DNA from: Flavobacterium davisii
Lineage (GTDB): Bacteria > Bacteroidota > Bacteroidia > Flavobacteriales > Flavobacteriaceae
DNA: 64,000 nucleotides
Direction: 5' to 3'
Assembly (NCBI RefSeq): GCF_019565505.1
Contig: NZ_CP067378.1
Location: 1,364,001 to 1,428,000 of the forward strand
The position numbers and the translations under genes are program-made. The notes beneath the pieces are model-generated. The model worked only from the letters and a program-made list of their open reading frames with translations, searched no databases and was not told where the DNA came from. Shown here piece after piece: positions 1 through 12,210 of this stretch; the stretch's first letter is position 1, and each line of letters starts with the position of its first letter.

Positions 1-3000
1 AACATTGCTACAGTTTTTAGGGTTGTTAACTTCACAAATGGTGTAGTTAACGGTGTATGTTCCAGCAGGGGTGTTAGCTGGTATAGATACTGTTCCGTTT
101 GGATTTACAATTAGCCCAGAGCCTATAGGAACTGTACTTGCCGTAATTTGAACATTACCGGGAGCCGTTCCTACTGTTACCAATGCTCCGTTAAGTGTAT
201 CATTGGCAGTCAGAGGAGCCGTTGTGCCTCCAGATAGACCGTTTATAGGGGTTGTTGTTTCATCTACTGCACATATTTGATTATATACTGTTATAGCAGA
301 TGATGAAGGTGAAATACAACCATTAGAATTAGTAACTGTGAAGGTATAAGTATTACCGGATTTAGTCCTGTAAAATTTACACTAGTTCCAGTACCATTTA
401 AAGTAAGGCCACTTGGTGATGCTATAATAGTCCATGGATCTGATGTTGATAAACCATTTAAAATAACACTTCCTGTTGAAGTGATACAGCTTGGTTGTGT
501 AACAGCCCCCGCTAATGGCGCATTAGGCGTTGCAGGTTGCGCATTGATAGTCACCTGCGCACTTACAGCAGAGGTACAGCCCACCGCATTGGTTTCCGTA
601 AAAGTATAAGTCCCCGCATTGGCCGTAACAATCCCCGTTGGCGAGATATTCAAAACCGCAGGACTGAAAGTATAAAGACTAGTGGTATTGTAACCCACAA
701 TTTGAAAACTACCCGAAGCATTAGAACAAGTAGGTTGGGTAACAGCCCCCGCTAATGGCGCATTAGGCGTTACAGGTTGCGCATTGATAGTCACCTGCGC
801 ACTTACAGCAGAGGTACAGCCCACCGCATTGGTTTCCGTAAAAGTATAAGTCCCCGCATTGGCCGTAACAATCCCCGTTGGCGAGATATTCAAAACCGCA
901 GGACTGAAAGTATAAAGACTAGTGGTATTGTAGCCCACAATTTGAAAACTACCCGAAGCATTAGAACAAGTAGGTTGTGTAACAGCCCCCGCTAATGGCG
1001 CATTAGGCGTTGCAGGTTGCGCATTGATAGTCACCTGCGCACTTACAGCAGAGGTACAGCCCACCGCATTGGTTTCCGTAAAAGTATAAGTCCCCGCATT
1101 GGCCGTAACAATCCCCGTTGGCGAGATATTCAAAACCGCAGGACTGAAAGTATAAAGACTAGTGGTATTGTAGCCCACAATTTGAAAACTACCCGAAGCA
1201 TTAGAACAAGTAGGTTGTGTAACAGCCCCCGCTAATGGCGCATTAGGCGTTGCAGGTTGCGCATTGATAGTCACCTGCGCACTTACAGCAGAGGTACAGC
1301 CCACCGCATTGGTTTCCGTAAAAGTATAAGTCCCCGCATTGGCCGTAACAATCCCCGTTGGCGAGATATTCAAAACCGCAGGACTGAAAGTATAAAGACT
1401 AGTGGTATTGTAGCCCACAATTTGAAAACTACCCGAAGCATTAGAACAAGTAGGTTGTGTAACAGCCCCCGCTAATGGCGCATTAGGCGTTGCAGGTTGC
1501 GCATTGATAGTCACCTGCGCACTTACAGCAGAGGTACAGCCCACCGCATTGGTTTCCGTAAAAGTATAAGTACCCGCATTGGCCGTAACAATCCCCGTTG
1601 GCGAGATATTCAAAACCGCAGGACTGAAAGTATAAAGACTAGTGGTATTGTAACCCACAATTTGAAAACTACCCGAAGCATTAGAACAAGTAGGTTGTGT
1701 AACAGCCCCCGCTAATGGCGCATTAGGCGTTACAGGTTGCGCATTGATAGTCACCTGCGCACTTACAGCAGAGGTACAGCCCACCGCATTGGTTTCCGTA
1801 AAAGTATAAGTACCCGCATTGGCCGTAACAATCCCCGTTGGCGAGATATTCAAAACCGCAGGACTGAAAGTATAAAGACTAGTGGTATTGTAACCCACAA
1901 TTTGAAAACTACCCGAAGCATTAGAACAAGTAGGTTGTGTAACAGCCCCCGCTAATGGCGCATTAGGCGTTACAGGTTGCGCATTGATAGTCACCTGCGC
2001 ACTTACAGCAGAGGTACAGCCCACCGCATTGGTTTCCGTAAAAGTATAAGTACCCGCATTGGCCGTAACAATCCCCGTTGGCGAGATATTCAAAACCGCA
2101 GGACTGAAAGTATAAAGACTAGTGGTATTGTAGCCCACAATTTGAAAACTACCCGAAGCATTAGTACAAGTAGGTTGTGTAACAGCCCCCGCTAATGGCG
2201 CATTAGGCGTTGCAGGTTGCGCATTGATAGTCACCTGCGCACTTACAGCAGAGGTACAGCCCACCGCATTGGTTTCCGTAAAAGTATAAGTACCCGCATT
2301 GGCCGTAACAATCCCCGTTGGCGAGATATTCAAAACCGCAGGACTGAAAGTATAAAGACTAGTGGTATTGTAGCCCACAATTTGAAAACTACCCGAAGCA
2401 TTAGAACAAGTAGGTTGGGTAACAGCCCCCGCTAATGGTGCATTAGGCGTTACAGGTTGCGCATTGATAGTCACCTGCGCACTTACAGCAGAGGTACAGC
2501 CCACCGCATTGGTTTCCGTAAAAGTATAAGTACCCGCATTAGCCGTAACAATCCCCGTTGGCGAGATATTCAAAACCGCAGGACTGAAAGTATAAAGACT
2601 AGTGGTATTGTAGCCCACAATTTGAAAACTACCCGAAGCATTAGTACAAGTAGGTTGGGTAACAGCCCCCGCTAATGGTGCATTAGGCGTTGCAGGTTGC
2701 GCATTGATAGTCACCTGCGCACTTACAGCAGAGGTACAGCCCACCGCATTGGTTTCCGTAAAAGTATAAGTACCCGCATTGGCCGTAACAATCCCCGTTG
2801 GCGAGATATTCAAAACCGCAGGACTGAAAGTATAAAGACTAGTGGTATTGTAGCCCACAATTTGAAAACTACCCGAAGCATTAGTACAAGTAGGTTGTGT
2901 AACAGCCCCCGCTAATGGCGCATTAGGCGTTGCAGGTTGCGCATTGATAGTCACCTGCGCACTTACAGCAGAGGTACAGCCCACCGCATTGGTTTCCGTA

Positions 3001-6000
3001 AAAGTATAAGTACCCGCATTGGCCGTAACAATCCCCGTTGGCGAGATATTCAAAACCGCAGGACTGAAAGTATAAAGACTAGTGGTATTGTAGCCCACAA
3101 TTTGAAAACTACCCGAAGCATTAGAACAAGTAGGTTGGGTAACAGCCCCCGCTAATGGTGCATTAGGCGTTACAGGTTGCGCATTGATAGTCACCTGCGC
3201 ACTTACAGCAGAGGTACAGCCCACCGCATTGGTTTCCGTAAAAGTATAAGTCCCCGCATTGGCCGTAACAATCCCTGTTGGCGAGATATTCAAAATCGCA
3301 GGACTGAAAGTATAAAGACTAGTGGTATTGTAGCCCACAATTTGAAAACTACCCGAAGCATTAGAACAAGTAGGTTGGGTAACAGCCCCCGCTAATGGCG
3401 CATTAGGCGTTACAGGTTGCGCATTGATAGTCACCTGCGCACTTACAGCAGAGGTACAGCCCACCGCATTGGTTTCCGTAAAAGTATAAGTCCCCGCATT
3501 AGCCGTAACAATCCCCGTTGGCGAGATATTCAAAACCGCAGGACTGAAAGTATAAAGACTAGTGGTATTGTAGCCCACAATTTGAAAACTACCCGAAGCA
3601 TTAGAACAAGTAGGTTGGGTAACAGCCCCCGCTAATGGCGCATTAGGCGTTACAGGTTGCGCATTGATAGTCACCTGCGCACTTACAGCAGAGGTACAGC
3701 CCACCGCATTGGTTTCCGTAAAAGTATAAGTACCCGCATTGGCCGTAACAATCCCCGTTGGCGAGATATTCAAAACCGCAGGACTGAAAGTATAAAGACT
3801 AGTGGTATTGTAACCCACAATTTGAAAACTACCCGAAGCATTAGAACAAGTAGGTTGTGTAACAGCCCCCGCTAATGGCGCATTAGGCGTTACAGGTTGC
3901 GCATTGATAGTCACCTGCGCACTTACAGCAGAGGTACAGCCCACCGCATTGGTTTCCGTAAAAGTATAAGTCCCCGCATTGGCCGTAACAATCCCCGTTG
4001 GCGAGATATTCAAAACCGCAGGACTGAAAGTATAAAGACTAGTGGTATTGTAACCCACAATTTGAAAACTACCCGAAGCATTAGAACAAGTAGGTTGTGT
4101 AACAGCCCCCGCTAATGGCGCATTAGGCGTTACAGGTTGCGCATTGATAGTCACCTGCGCACTTACAGCAGAGGTACAGCCCACCGCATTGGTTTCCGTA
4201 AAAGTATAAGTCCCCGCATTGGCCGTAACAATCCCCGTTGGCGAGATATTCAAAACCGCAGGACTGAAAGTATAAAGACTAGTGGTATTGTAACCCACAA
4301 TTTGAAAACTACCCGAAGCATTAGTACAAGTAGGTTGTGTAACAGCCCCCGCTAATGGCGCATTAGGCGTTGCAGGTTGCGCATTGATAGTCACCTGCGC
4401 ACTTACAGCAGAGGTACAGCCCACCGCATTGGTTTCCGTAAAAGTATAAGTACCCGCATTGGCCGTAACAATCCCCGTTGGCGAGATATTCAAAACCGCA
4501 GGACTGAAAGTATAAAGACTAGTGGTATTGTAACCCACAATTTGAAAACTACCCGAAGCATTAGAACAAGTAGGTTGGGTAACAGCCCCCGCTAATGGCG
4601 CATTAGGCGTTACAGGTTGCGCATTGATAGTCACCTGCGCACTTACAGCAGAGGTACAGCCCACCGCATTGGTTTCCGTAAAAGTATAAGTCCCCGCATT
4701 GGCCGTAACAATCCCCGTTGGCGAGATATTCAAAACCGCAGGACTGAAAGTATAAAGACTAGTGGTATTGTAACCCACAATTTGAAAACTACCCGAAGCA
4801 TTAGAACAAGTAGGTTGTGTAACAGCCCCCGCTAATGGTGCATTAGGCGTTGCAGGTTGCGCATTGATAGTCACCTGCGCACTTACAGCAGAGGTACAGC
4901 CCACCGCATTGGTTTCCGTAAAAGTATAAGTACCCGCATTGGCCGTAACAATCCCCGTTGGCGAGATATTCAAAACCGCAGGACTGAAAGTATAAAGACT
5001 AGTGGTATTGTAACCCACAATTTGAAAACTACCCGAAGCATTAGAACAAGTAGGTTGGGTAACAGCCCCCGCTAATGGTGCATTAGGCGTTACAGGTTGC
5101 GCATTGATAGTCACCTGCGCACTTACAGCAGAGGTACAGCCCACCGCATTGGTTTCCGTAAAAGTATAAGTCCCCGCATTGGCCGTAACAATCCCCGTTG
5201 GCGAGATATTCAAAACCGCAGGACTGAAAGTATAAAGACTAGTGGTATTGTAGCCCACAATTTGAAAACTACCCGAAGCATTAGAACAAGTAGGTTGGGT
5301 AACAGCCCCCGCTAATGGTGCATTAGGCGTTACAGGTTGCGCATTGATAGTCACCTGCGCACTTACAGCAGAGGTACAGCCCACCGCATTGGTTTCCGTA
5401 AAAGTATAAGTCCCCGCATTGGCCGTAACAATCCCCGTTGGCGAGATATTCAAAACCGCAGGACTGAAAGTATAAAGACTAGTGGTATTGTAACCCACAA
5501 TTTGAAAACTACCCGAAGCATTAGTACAAGTAGGTTGTGTAACAGCCCCCGCTAATGGCGCATTAGGCGTTGCAGGTTGCGCATTGATAGTCACCTGCGC
5601 ACTTACAGCAGAGGTACAGCCCACCGCATTGGTTTCCGTAAAAGTATAAGTACCCGCATTGGCCGTAACAATCCCCGTTGGCGAGATATTCAAAACCGCA
5701 GGACTGAAAGTATAAAGACTAGTGGTATTGTAACCCACAATTTGAAAACTACCCGAAGCATTAGAACAAGTAGGTTGGGTAACAGCCCCCGCTAATGGCG
5801 CATTAGGCGTTACAGGTTGCGCATTGATAGTCACCTGCGCACTTACAGCAGAGGTACAGCCCACCGCATTGGTTTCCGTAAAAGTATAAGTCCCCGCATT
5901 GGCCGTAACAATCCCCGTTGGCGAGATATTCAAAACCGCAGGACTGAAAGTATAAAGACTAGTGGTATTGTAACCCACAATTTGAAAACTACCCGAAGCA

Positions 6001-9000
6001 TTAGAACAAGTAGGTTGTGTAACAGCCCCCGCTAATGGTGCATTAGGCGTTGCAGGTTGCGCATTGATAGTCACCTGCGCACTTACAGCAGAGGTACAGC
6101 CCACCGCATTGGTTTCCGTAAAAGTATAAGTACCCGCATTGGCCGTAACAATCCCCGTTGGCGAGATATTCAAAACCGCAGGACTGAAAGTATAAAGACT
6201 AGTGGTATTGTAACCCACAATTTGAAAACTACCCGAAGCATTAGAACAAGTAGGTTGGGTAACAGCCCCCGCTAATGGTGCATTAGGCGTTGCAGGTTGC
6301 GCATTGATAGTCACCTGCGCACTTACAGCAGAGGTACAGCCCACCGCATTGGTTTCCGTAAAAGTATAAGTACCCGCATTGGCCGTAACAATCCCCGTTG
6401 GCGAGATATTCAAAACCGCAGGACTGAAAGTATAAAGACTAGTGGTATTGTAACCCACAATTTGAAAACTACCCGAAGCATTAGAACAAGTAGGTTGGGT
6501 AACAGCCCCCGCTAATGGTGCATTAGGCGTTACAGGTTGCGCATTGATAGTCACCTGCGCACTTACAGCAGAGGTACAGCCCACCGCATTGGTTTCCGTA
6601 AAAGTATAAGTCCCCGCATTGGCCGTAACAATCCCCGTTGGCGAGATATTCAAAACCGCAGGACTGAAAGTATAAAGACTAGTGGTATTGTAGCCCACAA
6701 TTTGAAAACTACCCGAAGCATTAGAACAAGTAGGTTGGGTAACAGCCCCCGCTAATGGTGCATTAGGCGTTGCAGGTTGCGCATTGATAGTCACCTGCGC
6801 ACTTACAGCAGAGGTACAGCCCACCGCATTGGTTTCCGTAAAAGTATAAGTACCCGCATTGGCCGTAACAATCCCCGTTGGCGAGATATTCAAAACCGCA
6901 GGACTGAAAGTATAAAGACTAGTGGTATTGTAACCCACAATTTGAAAACTACCCGAAGCATTAGAACAAGTAGGTTGGGTAACAGCCCCCGCTAATGGTG
7001 CATTAGGCGTTACAGGTTGCGCATTGATAGTCACCTGCGCACTTACAGCAGAGGTACAGCCCACCGCATTGGTTTCCGTAAAAGTATAAGTCCCCGCATT
7101 GGCCGTAACAATCCCCGTTGGCGAGATATTCAAAACCGCAGGACTGAAAGTATAAAGACTAGTGGTATTGTAGCCCACAATTTGAAAACTACCCGAAGCA
7201 TTAGAACAAGTAGGTTGGGTAACAGCCCCCGCTAATGGTGCATTAGGCGTTACAGGTTGCGCATTGATAGTCACCTGCGCACTTACAGCAGAGGTACAGC
7301 TATTAGAATTAGTGACAGTAAAAGTATAGGTGTTATTTCCTGTTAGGCCACTAAAAATTGCATTAGTTCCAGAACCTGTTATGCTAGTGCCACCGGGTGA
7401 AGCTGTAACAGTCCATGTACCAGATGCAGGTAAATTGTTAAAACTAACACTTCCTGTAGAAACATTGCAACTAGGTTGTGTTATATTTGATATAATAGGA
7501 GCTGTTGGTAATGGGTTGACTATTACATTCGTTGAATCTGATATAGTACAGCCTCCGGTGTTGTAACGACAAGTGTGTAGATACCATTATGGTTAGTGTT
7601 ACTATTTACAATTATTGGGTTTTGTTGATTTGATGTAAAACCATTTGGTCCAGTCCAGTTATAACTAAGCATCCCAGAAATAGAAGAGAAGATTATAGGT
7701 GAACCAACGCAGGAAGTAAGAGGGTTAGTAGTTAATGTTGTTTTTGTAATATTTACCCAATGATCTTCAACTTCTCCATCAGCAGCAAAACCAGAAGGAG
7801 AAAGGTTTGGTGTTGTTGATAGCCTTAATCTAGCATAATAGCTATTACCAGAAGTTAGTCCGCTTATTGGATTTAAAGGAACGCTTACGTTTCCATTTGT
7901 TCCTGAAGGAATTGATACGTTGGTGTTTTCATTATTGTCAAAAATACCATTTGAATTAGCATCTATCCATAAATTTAAATAAGCTACGCTAGCAGTAGTG
8001 TTTTTAACAAATACAGTTCCTGTACATGTAGACCAATTGATGTCTTGTATACCATCTTCATCATCGATTCCAGTAATGTCATCTGTGTTCGGAATATTGC
8101 CAGCTGTTACAGGATTATAAGAGCTTTCAACATCAATGTTGTTTCCCAGTACTAGGTTGGGACTGACAAAAGATCCTCGTTGTGTGTCAAGTACGTTAGT
8201 TGTTGTGCTTAAAATGTTTTGACTGGGAGAGGTAAAGGTTCCACCTTGTATTGAATTGTTTACTATATGAGTGGCTTTACCGTATGAATTAGGCGCATCC
8301 GAATAATCAAGATCTTCTATAAAACCGATACCAAAATGCTGACCTCCTCCTCCTTTAACTTGAGCATCTATATAGGGGACATCTTCAGCAATTAATATTG
8401 CATCTCCTCTACTATCGCCACTTCCGGGGTTTGTAACTCTAATGGTTCTTCCTGAATTTGATACATCGAGTCTGATAGATGAGTTAGTCCAGTTATCATT
8501 TCTGATGTATTTGTCTAAGTATCTTACAGTTCCTGATGGTACTGTAAGCTGATAATATTCATTTGTATTGGCTAAGGTTTCTGTTCCTCCTATGACAAAG
8601 GCGGCCACATTACCCGATATGCCATTTGGATAATTGGCTGTTATGGTAATTCTGAAAGTAGAAGTACAGGCATTGCATCCATTATTTATACCTACAATAT
8701 TGCCTGCTCCAGTATTTCCTCCAATATTTCCATAACCACTTGGGAAGTTGTTTCCAAAATAATCATAAGAGTTACTAGATTTTGGTGTACCCGTAACGTT
8801 TGATATTGTGGCTTGATAAATAACTCCAGCAGCAGAAGTAAACGTTCTTGTAGATCCGTTAATGATTAAATCACCACTAGTGCCGTCTTTATTGAGATCC
8901 CAGTTTAACCAAAATATACGATCCTTGTAAAGACCGCTACCAGTTGTTGCTTTACCTGCGTCGGGAACTTGTGAAAAGGTTACATTGGTAAAAAGGCAAT

Positions 9001-9052
9001 TTAAAAATAGTGATATAAAAGATATTAATATTTGAAAAAGAGGCGTTTTCAT
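1..9052 (-). CDS. Giant secreted repeat adhesin, C-terminus outside window
   Basis: The protein starts at 9052 with a signal peptide (hydrophobic core, then FTNVTFSQ). A non-repetitive N-terminal region of about 500 residues follows. It contains DYSDAPNSYG, an acidic D-rich stretch and a GEVEDHWVNI motif, as in surface proteins of Bacteroidetes with CshA/GEVED-type domains. Next come an Ig-like unit, 28 nearly identical 80-residue units with two Cys each, another diverged unit, and a VCBS/cadherin-like stretch (NDTLNG) that is still open at base 1, so at least 3000 residues lie in the window. Single missing bases near 7555-7558 and 356-359 break the frame; adding one C on the plus strand at each restores it. 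Size, repeats and the nearby sprA and remB suggest a cell-surface adhesin exported by T9SS, SprB-like in style. That role is inference, because the C-terminal sorting domain is not visible. Confidence 0.85.
491..7300 (-). repeat. 28.4-copy tandem repeat, 240-bp unit
   Basis: Units start at 541 and recur every 240 bp to 7261, with partial units at both ends. They encode 80 residues each, including the motifs NAPLAGAVTQPTC and TETNAVGCTSAVSAQVT. Only about six positions vary regularly. Four are synonymous (Gly, Gly, Thr and Ala codons) and two change residues (V/A after AQP, and S/T after PTC). One unit (3241-3300) has private changes including Val to Ile. The array is visibly richer in G and C than the rest of the window and contains no frameshift. 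Copy number in an assembly of this kind should be treated as provisional. Confidence 0.98.
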
Positions 9053-9232
9053 TTTTTATTATATTTTATATGGTAAATTTAGATGTTTTTTTTCTTTTTT
9101 TCTATAGAAAAGCTTCTACGTGCTATTTTGAATAAAAATAAAGTCTTTTTTTTTAAGTTTATTTATATAAAAGGTTAATTTTTTTGGTTAAAATTAAAAT
9201 GAATTAGATTTTTATACTTTTGAACTAAAACG

Positions 9233-9240
9233 TATCTTTG
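9233..9240 (+). promoter_or_regulatory. Possible -7 box upstream of ctaB
   Basis: TATCTTTG matches the Bacteroidetes -7 consensus TAnnTTTG, 23 bases before the TTG start of ctaB. The -33 position holds only TTTT. Confidence 0.4.
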
Positions 9241-9263
9241 TCGCGATTTTAAATTTTTTTACT

Positions 9264-10169
9264 TTGAGTACTACTCATAAAATATCTTTATTGCTAAAAA
9301 CTTTTTTGTTTGATTTTAAGGAAATTACAAAGGCAGGTTTGGCTGTTAGTGTGGTTTTTTCTTCCGTAGCTGGTTTTATGCTTGGGGTAGAGGAAATTAA
9401 TCAGGCTACGATGATTACCCTCGTTATGTTAGCAATAGGAGGATATTGTATGGTAGGAGCGTCCAATGCTTATAATCAAATTATTGAAAAGGATTTGGAT
9501 GCTTTGATGGATCGTACAAAAAATAGACCAATTCCGTCAGGAAGAATGAGTGTGAATAAAGCTTTTTTTATAGCCACTCTTTTAGCTATTTTAGGTGTTG
9601 TTATTTTGTATAATATTAATGAGAAATCGGCGATGTTTGGTGCTATTTCTATTTTTTTATATACAAGTGTTTATACACCTATGAAGACAAAAACCCCTTT
9701 ATCTGTTTTTGTGGGAGCTTTTCCGAGGGGCAATTCCTTTTATGTTAGGTTGGGTTGCGGCTACAAATGAGTTTGGTATTGAGGCTGGAACATTGTTTTT
9801 AATTCAGTTTTTTTGGCAATTTCCTCATTTTTGGTCTATAGGTTGGTTTTTATTTGATGATTATAAAAAGGGGGTTTTTTTATGTTGCCAACGGGAAATC
9901 GAGATAAATCAACAGCTATTCAGACGATTCTGTATACGATTTGGTTAGTGGTAGCTTCTGTTTTGCCTAGTTTTGGTTATACAGGACAGCTGTATTTGTC
10001 TAGTTTGTCAGCATTTTTTGTTTTAGCTATGGGGATTTGGATGTTGTTGTATGCTATTAGGTTGTATCAGCAGCAAACAGCAAAAGCGGCTAAGAGTTTA
10101 ATGTTAGTGAGTGTAACGTATATCTCGCTATTGCAGATAGTGTATGTTTTAGATAAATTTTTAAGATAA
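9264..10169 (+). CDS. ctaB: Protoheme IX farnesyltransferase (heme O synthase)
   Basis: This integral membrane prenyltransferase of the UbiA family converts heme B to heme O for cytochrome oxidase. The first Asp-rich motif NAYNQIIEKDLDALMDRTKN and the following RPIPSGRMS are clear. The second conserved loop appears as DDYKKGGFFMLPTG once the frame is repaired. Two indels split it: an extra A at 9726 (CCGAGGGG for CCGGGGG) and a missing G in the G-run near 9871. After correction it is about 301 residues, normal for the family. I chose the TTG at 9264 because no ATG lies in frame upstream and the sequence from MSTTHKISLL fits the family. The stop overlaps the next start (TAATG), so the genes are probably co-translated. 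Confidence 0.93.
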
Positions 10170-10746
10170 TGGAAATTATTATAGAAGAGGAAAAACAAAA
10201 ACAAGTTCGTTCCTACAAATTGATTTTATTGTTTGGTATGCTTAGTATGTTTATGATGTTTGCAGGACTTACTAGTGCTTATTTGGTCAGTGCCTCTCGT
10301 AAAGATTGGGTACACGATATGATTTTACCTCCTGCTTTTACAATTAGTACCATTGTAATCATTATGAGTAGTATAACAATTCATTTGGCTAAATTATCTA
10401 TACGTAAAAACAATCGTTCTAAAACTTCTATGTATTTAGGATTAACTTTGTTTTTAGGTTTGATGTTTGTTTTCTTTCAATTTGCTGGATTTAGTCAAAT
10501 TATAAGGATGGGTTATTATTTTACAGGAAGTGAGAGTACTGTAACGACTTCTTTTTGTATATGTTGACTTTATTGCATTTGGTTCATCTTTTTGCGGGTG
10601 TAATTTCGTTATTAATTATAATTTATAATCATTATAAACAAAAGTATAATTCTACTCAAACCGCTGGAATAGAGCTTGGTGCGATGTTTTGGCATTTTTT
10701 AGATTTTCTTTGGGTGTATTTGTTTCTGTTTTTATATTTCGTATAA
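10169..10746 (+). CDS. Cytochrome c oxidase subunit III family protein (first copy)
   Basis: A five-helix membrane protein of about 192 residues after correction. It belongs to the heme-copper oxidase subunit III family, shown by AGLTSAYLVS near the start and by the C-terminal ELGAMFWHFLDFLWVYLF motif with the conserved HxxDxxW pattern. One T is missing in the T-run near 10551-10556, which splits the gene just before LYMLTLLHLVHLF. It lies between heme O synthase and a second, longer subunit III gene, an arrangement common in Bacteroidetes. The frame break is most likely a sequencing error. Confidence 0.88.
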
Positions 10747-10780
10747 AAAATAAAAAATGTAAATTTGACAACTTTTTAAA

Positions 10781-11767
10781 ATGAATTCTATGGCAACGAC
10801 AGTTACTACAAGTACTGAAGGTAAAGTTTGGGGCGGCGGAAACGAGCCTATGAAAGCAAGCTATGGTAAAATGATGATGTGGTTCTTCATCGTTTCGGAT
10901 GCTTTAACTTTCTCTGGATTCCTTGCTTCTTACGGTTTTTCAAGATTTAAATTTATTGAAACTTGGCCTTTGGCCGATGAAGTGTTTACTCACTTCCCAT
11001 TCATGCATGGAGTACCGGCTCCAATGTATTATGTAGCATTGATGACTTTTATCTTAATTTTTTCATCTGTAACTATGGTGTTGGCTGTTGATGCTGGTCA
11101 CCAAATGAAAAAAGATAAAGTAGCAATCTATATGTTCCTTACTATTATTGGAGGTTTGATCTTCGTTGGTTCTCAAGCTTGGGAATGGAAGAACTTTATC
11201 AAAGGTGAGTATGGTGCTGTAGAAACTAAAGGAGGATCAATTTTACAATTTGTTGATAAAAATGGTAAACGCGTAGCTTTACATGAGTTTGCGCTCAATT
11301 TGCCAGAAGAGAGAACACAACATACGCGTAATCAAGGTTTATGGTTTGTTGGAGAGTCTCCGTTGACTTCTGTTTCTGTTACAGAGGTAGTAGAAGGATT
11401 TAAAGCAAATCCTGATTTGTTAATCCGTTCGGAAAAAGTTAATCAAGAAACGAAACAAAAAATTGTTTTAACTCGTGAAGAATCTTTAAAAAGATTAGAA
11501 GGAGCAAAATCGGTAGTTGAAGGAGCTAACATGGTGCAAAATGAATATGGAAATAAGTTATTTGCTGATTTCTTTTTCTTTATTACAGGATTTCACGGTT
11601 TCCACGTATTTTCAGGTGTGGTTATTAATATCATTATCTTCTTTAATGTACTTTTAGGTACTTATGAAAGAAGAGGTACTTATGAAATGGTTGAGAAGGT
11701 AGGTTTATACTGGCACTTTGTAGATTTAGTTTGGGTGTTTGTATTTACATTCTTCTACTTAGTATAA
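10781..11767 (+). CDS. Cytochrome c oxidase subunit III (long form)
   Basis: A 328-residue heme-copper oxidase subunit III. Membrane segments near residues 30-50, 70-95 and 105-130 are followed by a soluble insertion of roughly 110 residues (KGGSILQFVDKNGK onward), then by the conserved end FITGFHGFHVFSGV and YWHFVDLVWVFVF. The insertion between helices makes it longer than the usual 200-260 residues and is typical of the Bacteroidetes form. ATG at 10781 or 10790 could be the start; MATTVTTSTEGKVWGG from the second looks more like the family. It is intact and followed by the subunit IV gene. Confidence 0.92.
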   Translation: MNSMATTVTTSTEGKVWGGGNEPMKASYGKMMMWFFIVSDALTFSGFLASYGFSRFKFIETWPLADEVFTHFPFMHGVPAPMYYVALMTFILIFSSVTMVLAVDAGHQMKKDKVAIYMFLTIIGGLIFVGSQAWEWKNFIKGEYGAVETKGGSILQFVDKNGKRVALHEFALNLPEERTQHTRNQGLWFVGESPLTSVSVTEVVEGFKANPDLLIRSEKVNQETKQKIVLTREESLKRLEGAKSVVEGANMVQNEYGNKLFADFFFFITGFHGFHVFSGVVINIIIFFNVLLGTYERRGTYEMVEKVGLYWHFVDLVWVFVFTFFYLV

Positions 11768-11783
11768 TAAAAAAGGTAAGATT

Positions 11784-12134
11784 ATGGGACACGCACACGA
11801 ATCGAACGCGGGAAAAATTTGGAAAGTTTTCGGAATACTTTCTGTTATAACAATTATAGAAGTTGTTTTAGGTATTTACAAGCCTCGTTCACTTTATTTT
11901 ACAGCTATTTTAGGAACTAATTTACTTAATTGGATCTTCATTATCTTAACAGTAGCTAAAGCATACGGGATTATGTGGTCATTTATGCACCTTGAAGGAG
12001 AAGTTTCTTCTTTTCGTTGGTCTATAGTAGCGCCATTAGTATTCTTAATCATATATATAGTTTTTATCTTATTAATAGAGGCTAATTATGTATTTGAGGT
12101 GTTCAAAAATTCAACCATAAAGTGGAATTTTTAA
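11784..12134 (+). CDS. Cytochrome c oxidase subunit IV family membrane protein
   Basis: A 116-residue protein with three membrane segments (about residues 16-34, 42-62 and 80-104) and a His-rich N-terminus (MGHAHES). It contains KAYGIMWSFMHLEGE, the conserved stretch of small prokaryotic cytochrome oxidase subunit IV (CyoD-like). It starts 16 bases after the subunit III stop and ends before a strong terminator, so it closes the first part of the oxidase cluster. It probably helps stabilise the oxidase complex. Confidence 0.85.
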   Translation: MGHAHESNAGKIWKVFGILSVITIIEVVLGIYKPRSLYFTAILGTNLLNWIFIILTVAKAYGIMWSFMHLEGEVSSFRWSIVAPLVFLIIYIVFILLIEANYVFEVFKNSTIKWNF

Positions 12135-12154
12135 CAACATATTAATTCATAAAG

Positions 12155-12183
12155 AATCCCGATTTACGTCGGGATTTTTTTAT
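12155..12183 (+). terminator. Rho-independent terminator after oxidase subunit IV gene
   Basis: An 8-bp perfect stem (AATCCCGA / TCGGGATT) with a 6-base loop is followed by a T-run. Confidence 0.9.
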
Positions 12184-12188
12184 TTTTG
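12181..12188 (+). promoter_or_regulatory. Possible -7 box for the Sco-like gene
   Basis: TATTTTTG fits TAnnTTTG and lies directly behind the terminator, 22 bases before the ATG at 12211. No good -33 TTTG is seen. Confidence 0.35.
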
Positions 12189-12210
12189 TAATCTCTCTAA
12201 ATTATTTTGT

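Noticed and set aside
537-7235. 28 identical-looking 72-codon frames on the plus strand, one per repeat unit
   Set aside because: They are antisense shadows of the adhesin repeat, recur only because the DNA repeats, and have no start signals.
491-7300. CRISPR-like regular array
   Set aside because: The whole 240-bp unit is conserved, there are no unique spacers, and the array is one open coding frame.
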